DNA from: Nymphaea colorata
Taxonomy: Eukaryota > Streptophyta > Magnoliopsida > Nymphaeales > Nymphaeaceae
DNA: 64,000 nt
Reading direction: 5' to 3'
Assembly: GCF_008831285.2 (NCBI RefSeq)
Contig: NC_045145.1
Location: 6,200,802-6,264,801 of the forward strand
Positions 40,601 to 53,500 of this stretch are shown piece by piece (positions within the stretch are counted from its first letter, which is position 1; each line of letters begins with the position of its first letter). The notes under the pieces are model-generated. The model was not told the origin of the DNA. It did not search any database and was given only the letters and a program-made list of their open reading frames with translations. Position numbers and translations under genes: made by a program.

Positions 40601-41545
40601 GTTCCACACCTCCCTGTCTTTTCCTTTATTTCTCTAAGGAGGCATTTAGTTTACCCTCAAATGTTTCTAAAAATAGCAAAAGTTTTGGGTTGCAAAAGCT
40701 TTTACAGGTTTAACTTAATAATGACAAAAGTAAAAGATTTTTCCTTAATGAGCCTTGATAGGTGAACATATCCTGAAGGCAAAAGGCTGACCATTGATTG
40801 GCATGGGCAAACACTTAGTCTCCTAGAAGAGGTACAAGCTTTTGCCAGGTTTATCCTAAAAGCAAAAGCTTTCGCATTGCTAAATTATAGACAAAACAAG
40901 TAGACCACAATTTTAGACAAAAATTTGCTAAAAGCAGTAGTCGTTAGTGCAGTCAAATGTAAGAAAGCACTGTATTTCACAATAATCAAGTTAAAAACTG
41001 TACTTGAGGATTTCTTCTAGCTTCTTCGCTAATTTCACATACAGATGCAACTGAATCAACTCACAAAATCAGAAAGCACAAGTGTCTTATGGTTCAAATA
41101 TAAAAAAATGAATCTTTATTGTTTAGTTGTATGCTTAGCAAAAGCACAGGTTAACAAAAGGAACTAATCCTTCCTTACAAACAACAAAGAGGAGCTGAAT
41201 ATGGCTATTTAGCCAGCAGTCTCAACTCGAATAGTCAACAACTTTGACCAGACAAATACAAAAGCCTAAAAAGGAAAATGAGAAGTACAGAGAAAAGGTC
41301 AACTGAGAAAATTACATGAACCAGACAAATACAAAAGCCTAAAAAGGAAAATGAGAAGTACAGAGAAAAGGTCAACTGAGAAAATTACATGAATACCCTT
41401 ACATAATTACCTACGTACAGTATATACAAACTATATAGTGTATACACACACACACACACACCACACACCCTATGTCACATGAATGCAGGGTGTGGGTATG
41501 GCACATCTCAAAAACATTGGGTGCAGGGGTGCGGTGAGGGTGGGT

Positions 41546-41585
<40 letters not shown>

Positions 41586-44500
41586 TCACAGTAGATATAT
41601 AATTATATGGTTGTCTCTTCGCTTCATCGGTCCTTTTTTACTTTTATTACTGTAAATAAAGAAAGACAGGAAAAACAAAAAGGAAAAAAAAAAGAAAAAA
41701 AAAATTTAAAGGGAATAGAATAGGGTGCGGCCAGAGTGCGAGTCCGAGCCACACCTGCATCGAGTCGTGTCGACACAGGTGCTACCCCTTATTTGAAGAG
41801 TCTGTGTGACATAAATGCACACACACACTAACATGCATATATGCATAAAAGTGTATATGTGCATATTAAATCTATATACACATGCATAAGTACAATACAC
41901 AATATTTATATATAAAAATCCAACACCCTTCCTCAACTTACACTGTCATCACAAATGTTTGTTTTACATAAATTAAACCTTGGTGAGGTTTTTCCTGATT
42001 TTACAGATTTTTTCTAAATTTTTCTCTATTTTTTAAAATTTTTTATGAATTAAAAATTTAGTATATAATATGCTACCCTACGTTTACAATACATTATGAT
42101 ACAGTGTACAGGTCGGCCCAACCGATACACATTATGATACGCCTTCTACAACATTGCTAAAATGTGTTAGTTCCCTTTTTACCATTAAGGGGGCGTTTGG
42201 TTGGCAGGAAAAGCACTGTTCAACAGGAAAAAAAATTCAAATTTTTAAAACTTTTCCATTTCATCAAACATGGAAAAAAAATTTGGACCGTTGGAGATGA
42301 TTCTGGAAAAATATTTCCGGAAAAATTTCTCCAGCCAGAGGGGTGGAGAAATTTTTCCAGAAATTTTTTTGTGACCGTTGGAGGAGGAAACTTTTTCTCC
42401 CTCCTCCCTCCTCTTCTTCCTCCTTCTTCCTCACCATTCCCATCAAACAAAGAAATTTTTTTCTAGAAAAATAATTCCTCCATAACAAACAGAAACTGGT
42501 TTTGGAAAAACGGAAAAAATTTTCCGTTTCTTCAATTCCAGAAATTTTTTTCTAGAAATTTTTTTCCAGAAACTTTTTTCTGACCATCAAACGGCCCCTA
42601 AAAGAGATAACATGTTCAATGATTCCCCTCTTAACTCTCTTTTAGCATAGATAGCCCCTTTTAAAAAAAAAAAAACACTACGTACATGACAACCAGTTTT
42701 AAACATTTTTATAATGCTGACAAAATATTTCACTTTATGAAAAAAATACATGAGAAAATCACAAAAATTCACGACAAAATGCAACCAAAATGCAAATAAT
42801 TGATTTCGATATTTATTTTAAATATCAGTTCTTTTTTTCATTCCTTTTTTCATTTTTTCATTAATATTGAAATATTTTCAAAAATATCGCAACATTTGTG
42901 GCTACCTAAGTCACATGGGTACAAGTATGGAGATACGGATACATACACAATACGTTCAGAAAATGTGGGGTACAGGGAGGATATATATGTATATATGCAA
43001 AATAGTACAAAAAAATCTAAATGGAAGCAATGAATAAGTGATATAAATAAAAACATTATACATTAATGAACACCTGTTTTGTTTACACCTGTTTGACCAA
43101 CCTCAACACCAAAAAATATCGCAGTTCTCAAAGATCCTTATCTTAAATCACTTGCCTAGAAACACCCTCTTTGATATTGTAGTCTGGACTCCTTGTATTA
43201 ACAATGTCATCCATATAAATCAACAAGATCATGATACTTGATTGTTCGTAAATAAACAAGGTTGGTCTCAATGGGGTCTCTAAAGGCCATGGTTTTGAAT
43301 TTTGAGGAGAAACTATCAAACCATGACCAAAAAACTTGCTTTAGCACAAGAAATTCACTCCCTTTAATTTGCAAGCATATACCTTGAATCTCCTTCCATG
43401 TACCCAAGTGGTTCCTCTATAGACTTCCTTCTTCAAGTGTCTATATAGAAATGCATTTCAAGTTGATTGAGAGACAATTTATGTTCAACAAGTGATAGAA
43501 TATTTCGAATGGTTCATTCTTACAATTAGACTAAATGTTTCATCAAATCCTGTCCAACTTGCTTGGGTGAAACAGTTTGTAAGAAGCTGCTATTTCTACC
43601 TCTCAATGCTCCCATCGGCTTGTATTTTATACACTCAGTTGTATCCAACAACATTTATTAGGCAGTTGAGGCACAATATCCCAAGTGCCATATTCATGAA
43701 GGGCCTCTGTCTCATCATTGATGGCTTCAACCCACTTCTTGAAATGTGCAGCCTGATGGAAAGTGATATTCCTCATTGGCTAAAGATGCTAAAGCGCTTG
43801 AGTCCATGGAGAAATTATCATACCTTACCCATTGCTCAATCTGATGACAAGCCTGAATAGAATGTTGGATGTCAAATACTTGAGATGACAGAGGGAGAAC
43901 AGTTGTCCCTGAGTAGAAATAAGCAATGAGGATGAATTTTCCTTCCTTCGACAGGTATAAGTATGTGCTTGGATCTTCCTGACATGGAAGGATCCTATTG
44001 AGAAAGAAGCATTTCACCATGAAGATGTTGGTGTTGGTCTTGCTATTGCAAGAAACTTGGAGGACAACTTCCATCAGAGGTGACAAAAATTTATGCACTA
44101 AGCCATGGGTAGTACACCTCAACTAGAGAAGGTGATGATGTAAACTGTCTTCAACCTATCATCCAATATTCAGTTCATCGAAGATAACATTTCAGCATAT
44201 CCCACAAACCTATACTTGAGATAGCCCTTATATTGCACTTGTGTCTCAAGGTTCTGCCAACATGACATAACAAAAGCCTAATCAAGGTTGTAAGTTGTAA
44301 CCAAAATGCATGATAGGGAGATTTTAACTTCAAGATTGTTATGGGCAATCTCGGTATCACATGTACTGCAACATGGAATGCCTCTATCCATAGGAAGGGA
44401 GGAAGATTAATATCATGTTTAATGTTTTCAATAATATGTCATTTTTTATGCTCACCAATTCGATTTTGTCAAATTGTATACAGGCAAGATACCCTTCAAC

Positions 44501-47500
44501 CTATGACATTACTTTGAAGGTAAGCATATCAAATCACTTTATGGGAATCTATGTTGTTAAGGCCTCGCATAAGCCTCTCTTAGGCGTGCACTAAGCGTGA
44601 GTCCACACCCGTCGCCTAAGTCCACCACTTCGGCGATGGGATATGTGTTGGCACCTAAGCTCGCCTACGCTGGCCTAGGCTCCAACATGCCTAGTCTATG
44701 GAAAAGTGAAAAGTCACATTCCCTTTCAATTAAAATTTCTTAAATGAGTATATATTATTATGTACTTTATGTCGTATTGATGACATATTTTTATGTATTG
44801 TTATGTTGATTAGGTTGTTAAATGTATACTGTTATATGTATATAACTATATATTGTAAGTCACTTAGTCTGTTATATAGTATTGGCATAACTCATACATG
44901 TTATATTACTACTCTTCATATTTCAAATATTAGTAATAGTTAATTAAAATAACTTGACATATCAACATAACTAAAAAAAATTAAAAAAAAAAATTGGTCA
45001 CCTTTTTTGCCTAGGCCTCGCCTCGCTAGGAGCTGGTTGGTGCCTAGGCAGTGCCTGGGTGCCTTGACAACATACATGGGAATTCACCTCCTCAATTATT
45101 TGTTAAGACATGGACCTAGGCGTGAGTCCACACCCATCGCCTAAGTCCATCACTTAGGCGACAGGTGTTAGAGTGGCCCCTAGGTGCGCCTAGGCTGGAC
45201 CAGGCATTAGCATGCCTCGTCCATGGGAAGGTGAAAAGTCACCTTCCCTTCAAATTAAGTCCTGTAATTTTATTATACACTGTTATACTATATATACTTA
45301 TATTATATGCAATGCAGCAGTGATATTATAATTTTTTAAGTACAGTTTGATGTACGTTAATTACATATTCAATATCAAGTCATCAAGTGGAAGTTCCAGC
45401 CATACGTTGAGTACATTATCTATAAAACCAACAAATTTTTGTATATATCTTATGTGCTCTAAAACATATTTTGTGGAACCTATGCCAGCCTTCTCACCCA
45501 TGTTAAACCTAGGTTTATGGTAAAAAAGACCACCAGTTTCTCTTGTTTAGTGCATGTCTAGTAATCAGAGAAATATGTGCAGACCTCACTTCTGTAACCT
45601 GAACATAGATTTATTTTCTCATTTGTGAGGGTGTTTGTGTGTTATATGTCTATTATATGTTACATGTACAATCTGTTGTAAACTTGTAATGTATATTGTA
45701 TGTACTGATTTGATATGATGTTGGTTTAAAATGATTCAAATGAAATAGTCTACAAGGTCTATAACTGAAATAGTCTACAAGAAATGCAAGCATTGCCCAG
45801 TATGTAAACAAGAATGACGTGTTTTCTTTTGTGTATCAAACTAAGGCATCAGCTAGAACAGAACAACACATTTTTCCAGTATGTAAACAAGCTGGAATTG
45901 TACTGTTAATCTGTCATGTAAACAAGAACACAACAGTTTTTCATGTTTTACTTTTTGGCTTTACTTACAAAGTATAATCATTCAATTAAAACAGAACTGA
46001 ACAGTTTTTTCAGGTTTTACTTGGAATAGAAGCTTACAGTTCAGTCAATAAGTACATAATTTTATTACGTAATGGTTAAGTGTTAACTAAAAAACCAAAA
46101 AAAAAAAAAGGTCACCCTTTTTTGCCTAGGCGTGCCTGGTCCCGCCTACGCTCTAGGCACTACCTGGCACCTAGGCACCTTGAGAACTAAGCCTCTTCAC
46201 CAAATTGGAAAAACTAAATCAATTCGAAAAATTGAGTTTTCACAAATGAACTATAATGCAACAAGAATAACTATGATCAACTATCAAATAATATGAGCCA
46301 TAGAGTTAAATGAGATGGGAGCAAGCCCCACACATTTCAAAAGTCTCAGAAGCTCTTTTCGGGGCTAAATGGGAAAGAAGTACATGACTCTTAAATAAGT
46401 AACAACTACAACATTTTCACTACCCATATCATAACAAAGGCTAGCATAAGGAATGAGTTTAGCGAGAAAAAAAACTTCTTGACAATATGACTCCAACAAT
46501 GGCCTAATTGACAATGCTACAAATTTAGCTTATTACATTGAGAAACAATAAAGGCACTCTTGGATAAAACAAAAAACTCAAGACAAAGTTGCAACAAGGA
46601 AGGACGATAAAGAGTTTTTTGAAACATGTATAGATTGCCCTGTTTAGTTCCTTCAGCAAAAGACTTCTTCAATCAAAGATCCTTGACCTAGATAGAGGAA
46701 AGAGTAAATTTGACTGAAGTATTACAATCATTGATTAATTTATATTAGGAACATGAAGAACATTAGTAATAGTAAGATGAGGAAGGATAGGAATAACAAA
46801 TCATCCAACATATATGGCAAGATAACATGTTCCATCACTAATGACAACATGACCCCTATCAAGCTAAGGGATACGGTTGATGAGTTTACCACTTACCTAC
46901 ATGACTTGAAAACGTTAGTTATTGCCCCTAAATCGACGTACCATTTTCTATAATCATTTTGTTTTAAATTCAGCTCAGCAAGGGCAGACAGCAATATCTT
47001 CTTGGGTTCCTTGGTTTCTTTAATGCTTTCATTCTCCTTTCCAGAATCTGCTTGTTGGTTCTTCCCTTTGTTTTAAGGGTTAAACCAACAATTGGCTTTA
47101 ATATCTCCTTGTTTGTTTCACTAAAAGCAAATAGGAGCACGACCCTGTCCCTACGTATTTGGAGGCAAAGTGGGAGTGGGCTAAGTACCTAGGCTAGGCC
47201 TACCTGTCTACCTATTTACCGACCACCTCGTCCATAGTTTCCAAGCTGACCTTGTCATCAATATCAAACACATGAAATAAGAACAGACTGAGGATCTGAC
47301 TGAGATGAAGAGTTTTCAGAAAAATGTTTTAGTGTCATCTAGTATTGGAAATGCTTAAAAACACAACTTCTAATCTTCTATACGTAGGGAGGACAGGGGA
47401 CATATAAAGATGTGACAATCATGGTGTACTCCCCCTAGTCCATTCAAAATTTGATGCAGGAGATCACTGTCATTGATGGTGCATCCTACAACTTGATCTA

Positions 47501-50500
47501 TAATTGACTTCATCTTGTTTAGGTATTGTGAGATCAACATTTTATCTATTTTCATCGTTTGAAATTCTCCTTTGAGAAGACAATCCTCGCCCACAAAACC
47601 TATGATGAAGTCTGAGATAGAATTTCTCCCAAAGTTCTGTAACAAAGCAAACACCAGGGATTCAAACAAAGAACCTCCTATGACAAGGTACATGTGATCT
47701 AAACAGTGACTAAATGATCCTTCTTTTCCAAAGCAAGGTACTCTAGGTTTTCAACCTATGATGTGATTTATCACACAAAAACTCCTGAAAAAGGCAACAT
47801 GGCTGAACATAGGTATAGGTAAGGGAACTACTAGTCTTAGACACAACTGACTCATTTTTTGTATATTTTTAATATATTTTGGTAATTTTTGGATACCAAT
47901 TTATATTTTATGAATATAAACAATGAATATGTGTTTATTTGTTTAAAATCTTATTGTTGCCATACATATATATGTATATGGTTGTTTCTCCTCACCCAAC
48001 TTTTGTGAAAATGCTTTGCACTAGTATTTCCACCTCCCGTACCTTCACCCATGTGACGTGTTGTGGAAGACACCCTTTTTCACTCCCTTCGTCACTTTAA
48101 GGAAACAGCTGTGCAGGGGGAAAGGGGCCCCCACCCTTTCATTGCCAAAAAAAATATGTACAGATACAAGAATGGAACCATAGAGCAGTAAAAGGTATAC
48201 AGAAATTGAAGGACAGCCCTCAAGAGACTCAACAGATATGTACTACGCATGTTAAGCAGCAATTGAAAAACGTCAATGGCAGGTAATTTATCACTAAAAT
48301 GATCACTTGAATCAAACTTTGGTGGAGGAGGAATGCTTCCATCCAAGTGATATAGGAGACCCCAACCCTTGATGAATGAGAAAATTCAAGTCATTCAATT
48401 TCTTTGAATGAGTTTCCCTAGGAAATTGAAGCAATACCAAGTGAGATGAAGAAAAATCTATGGAAAGGACAAAAGAAGGAAAAGGGTAGAGCAAGAAACT
48501 GGAAATAAAAGAGAATGAGGTAAATACTGCCCAGGCACCGTCCAATCCAAACAAGATTAGCATAGTCAAGAAAATGTCAGCCAAAGCGAAGGACACTGCA
48601 GCAACAGAAACATAAAAGTAGTCCTTTTTTTAGGGAAATAACCGACAGAGACAAAAAAAAGTGTAGCCGTGCCACGAATCGGACAAAATGGCAGAATAAA
48701 TAAGAAAGGGTGATGTAAACCAGTCAATACAGACGTGAACAGAACCAATACGAAATGATACTCAGAAACTCAGATTCAAGAGTTTAAGAGAACTGATAAA
48801 AGATGTGTAGAAAGGAAAGAACAAGTAGGATGTAAGGAAAGTTCAAAGTACTTTAAACTAGCAGGAAGTTTAATAGAGGAAACATTAAGAGCAGATCAAA
48901 TGGGAAAAGAACAGTGAAGTGAGTGAACGTCCAGATTTAGAACTTAAATGGACATTTGCAACATGCAGAGAAACAGAGAAGAAATAGAGAAAAGAGAATT
49001 AATATTAGAAGAAATAAAGAGGAAAGAATAACAAGATCTCCAATGTCACACCTTCAGAAGAAAACTGCACATGATATGTGGTTTGGGTACCAAGTCCAAA
49101 ATAAGATCTTGATGTCCAAAGTTTTTCACCTGTAAAGAAGAAGAGAGACGAGCAAAAAGGAATTCCTTCAATAGTATAACGGCAGCCCAGACTGATCAGG
49201 CATGCGCTAATCTTTATTAATATGGGACAGATTTTACATGACTAAGTAATACACTGAAAAATAAAGACTACAAATCTGCCATTATTTACACGTCTAATAG
49301 GTTAAAACATCGTAACCCACGTGTGAGCTGGATCCAGGTCCAAGTATCCAAACCCTAATGATAAATAATTACTTCTTTTCACTTATGCCCCAGTCCATTA
49401 CAATTAAACCATACATTCTTCCTTTACGGCTTTCATTTTGTGCTTTCCAAAATAAGGAGGCTTCTAAGGTTCCACTATGATCCAAGTCTAGCAGCAACTA
49501 AGGCAGACCCGTATTCCCTTTTGTGACAGTCCTTGGTAGAAGCTATAAAAACACTTTCCTTTTTCTTGTTCATATTGTGTCTAGTTGAAGTATAGAGCTT
49601 GCTTAGGGGTTTTATTCCAACAAAATGGATATATACAAGGGAAGGCCAAAACAAACCTTTACAATAACCACAAAGGATTGACCCAACCCTTCACCAAAAA
49701 AATTGATAACATAGCCTACAAGTTATGCCTACACATATTCAAGTCAGCAAAATAGTCATGAGGATCATTGGCATGATCCATGATCAAACATCCTAAGTCA
49801 ACTGTAGAAGCACCCTTCTCCACAAAAATTCTCATCTGAATTTCGTCAAGACACCCACCAGCCTGCATTTGGCCTTCTTCCTTCCAGTCTCTGTCTAGTT
49901 TTCCTCACCCAATCTTTAGTAGGGGAAACGATTACATAGTCACCACCATATTCATTATGGAATCTGAGAATGCGCTCCAATACTTCCATTTCTCCTTCAT
50001 GAATCCTTCCACGATCCTTGATAATCACCACACAGCCCATTTACCCATTATCCACATCACTTAATCCAGCTATTTTCGGTCCATGCCTGGTTTGAGCTCT
50101 AACAATGCTAATTAACATTTCATTTCTGTCCGAACAAATGGTGTCAACACTGTAGAGCCCAGTTTCCATCCAAATTCTCATATTGTGTCTAGTTGCTCTT
50201 CCGCTTAATCTAGGCAATATGTCTCCAAGAGGAGGCATTAAAGATGGAAGGAGATATGTTCTTGCTTGTTCAAATTCAAGTTTTAACCCATTGAGAAAGT
50301 TAAAGAGATGATCTTCAAGATGATTTGGTCACTTCTCCATAGCATCTCCTCCTCGCTGGTGATGTCGAAGACCCAAATTTACTCCAAAATGGCTGACAAC
50401 TTGGTAATCTCTTGTATTTTTTCTTGTTTGCAGTGAGACACCTTTAGTTGGAGAAAGAGTTTATGAGACATCTCTATAGGTATACACAATGTTATCCATA

Positions 50501-53500
50501 TCGTACGATACAAACGCGTATCGTACGATACGTATCGTCTGTATCAAGATGAACGATAAGGTACGACGTAAATTTGCAATACGCGTGCGTATCGCACCCG
50601 TATCGCCCGTATCGTACGATACGGGATCAAAACTAAAAAGGGGCCCGACGGCCCTTTTTTGCGTTTTTTTTTTTTAAACTGACGCTCCTCTCTCTCTCTT
50701 CTCTTCTTTCTAAACATTGCAAGAGACGTGGGAGGGAGAGTTGCATCAAGATTTGCCGGTGAAGAAGCTTTATTTCTCGTTGTGGGAAGCCTCGGGACGG
50801 TGGAAGCTTGGAGGAAGAGGGTTTTTTTGGTTTCTAACACCAAGAAGGTAAGAAATAACTCATTTTTTTCCATTGAATCGTTCATTTCTCTTATTTCCTA
50901 CATTTATTTGTATGTTTTTACTTGTTTTGTGAAGATATAATGTCGGATCTTGCATGGCAGTGGTGTACAAGGGTGAATCCCAAAGATAGGTTAAGAGTTA
51001 AGTGCAATTATTGTAAGCAAATCATATCAGGAGGGATCTCTCGCTTTATAAACCATATAGCAGGTACACACAGCGATGTGGCTGCTTGCACTGGCTCCCA
51101 AGAGAACCCATTGCCAGCGTATGTAAAGCACCAGTGTATGGAGCTTCTTAATGCAGTGAAAGCAAATAGGATTGAAAAGGAAATGCAAGATGCAAAGGAA
51201 GGATATGGGGACCCACATGAAGAGGAAGAAGGTGAAGGTGAAGATGAAGGTGAGGATGTTGACCTTGAAGAAGAAGATGTTGGTGTCAGTTTGGGAACGG
51301 ATAAAGGGAAAGGCATCATGCATGGAAGTGGTTCTTCTGCAACAGCAACCAGAAAAAGAAGAGGTGCAAGCGCAAGTTCAGTTTCACGAGGACGTGGCAG
51401 GAGTCATGGTCGTACTGGTGGTGATAGAGTACCTACTATGAGGTCAAGTAATATATCTGGTTCGATCAAGAATTTTTTTCCCAATTATACTGCTGCTGGT
51501 GCTCAGCCTGAGATTCGTATAGCCATGCAATCAAAAGATATTGTTGAAGCAGCAAATAAAACCATAGGAAGGTGGTTCTATGATGCATCCATTCCCTTCA
51601 ACGCAGCAAACCCTTATCATTTTCAGCCTATAGCAGATGTGATTGCTAGTGTAGACCCAGGGTATAAAATTCCCTCTTTTCATAAATTGCGAGGTAAAAT
51701 TCTCAACAATGTAGTTAGAGATGTCAAGACATATTGTGATGAACTAAAATTGAGCTGGAAAGCTACAGGATGCAGTGTAATGGCAGATGGGTGGACAAAC
51801 ATCAAGAACAGAACATTGGTAAACTTTCTTGTATATTGCCCCTTTGGTACTATGTTCTTAAAATATGTTGATTTGTCTGATACTCCTAAGACCGTTGATG
51901 TTTTGTTTGGGGTTTTTGATAAAGTTGTACAAGAAGTTGGGCCTGAAAATGTTGTGCAATTTATCACTGATAATGTAGCAAATTATAAAGCTGCAGGTGA
52001 AATGTTAGCAACACGATATGGGACATTTTATTGGAGTCCATGTGTTGTTCATTGTGTAAATCTTATGCTTCAGGATCATAGATGCCAAGAAATCAGGAAG
52101 TTTATTTATAATCATGCTTGTCTTGAATTTGATGAGGAAATTCACAAATGGGGCTGAATTGATTCGACCTGCACAAACACGGTTTGCTACAAATGTTTTG
52201 ACTGTGCAGGGTATAGTCAAGCAAAGAACTCCTCTCAGACAAATGTTTTCAAGTGATGATTGGGCTGCATATCCACATGCCTATAAAATAAAGGCTACGA
52301 CAGTTGTGGATACCATCTTCGATGTTGACTTTTAGGAATCATGTGTGCAGTTATTGAAGATTTGTGTACCTCTAGTGAAAGTCCTCAGATTAGTTGATAG
52401 TGAAGATAGACCTTCTGTTGGATATTTATATGAGTCTATGGACAGAGCCAAGGAGGCCATTAGAGATAATATGAAGGGAAAAAAGAAGTTGTACATGCCT
52501 ATATGGAAGATTATAGATGAAAGGTGGTCTGGACAACTTCATCGCTCACTTCATGCAGCAGCCTACTACCTAAATCCTGCTATTAGATATCTTCCCACTT
52601 TTAAGAAGGACAGAGAGGTCGAGTATGGCATGTTGGATTGTATTGACGTATTAGTAAGTGATAGTAAAAAACAAGACACTATCCATATGTCGATCAACAA
52701 ATATGATACGGCTTCTGGTACCATGGCGAGAGACACAGCAGTTTGATGCAGGACAACTATGCGTCCAGGTATTAGAAAAAGAGACTTTATACTTTTTGTT
52801 GCTTAGCTTCTATTCTACCTTCTCATATATTTATTCTATCTCATTTTTACTTTCCATCTGTTATTAGATTTGTGGTGGGAAAGGTTTGGGTCTGATTGCC
52901 CAGAATTAAGGAAGCTTGCAATTAGAATCCTCAACCAAACATGTAGTGCAACTGGATGTGAAAGAAATTGGAGTGTATTTCAACACATCCATAGTAAGAA
53001 GAGGAATAGGCTAGAACATAAAAGGTTGAATGACCTTGTTTATGTTCGTTATAATATGAAGTTGAGACAAAGGTAAACATTTGTATTTTGTTATACAAAA
53101 TACCAAATTCTAATATATATTTTAATTTCTAACAATTTGTTAAATTTTTCTCTTGTTAGGCAACTAGAAACAACATCTACGAAGAAGCATCACACTCAAT
53201 ATGATCCTATCTTCATTGACCATTTTGATATATTAGATTCTTGGGTTGAAGAAGAGCCATCTGCAATACTTGATGAGGACGATCTTGATTTTTTGAACGT
53301 TGAAGGAACAGTCGAGATTATTGAAGAAGGACAGGCTGGGGGGGAGCAATGGAATGTTGGTGACATTCCATTTGCAACAGAGGGGATAGAAGAAGCACTT
53401 AATGAAGAAAATGAAGATGATGATGAAGAATGAAGATGATGATGCAGATGACGATTGACGAGGCTTTTTGTTTTGAGTTTTGAAAACTATGTCAATATGT

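Noticed and set aside
52114-53433. Separate small genes downstream of the first hAT frame
   Set aside because: They are consecutive parts of one transposase, split by a frameshift, two stops and two introns.
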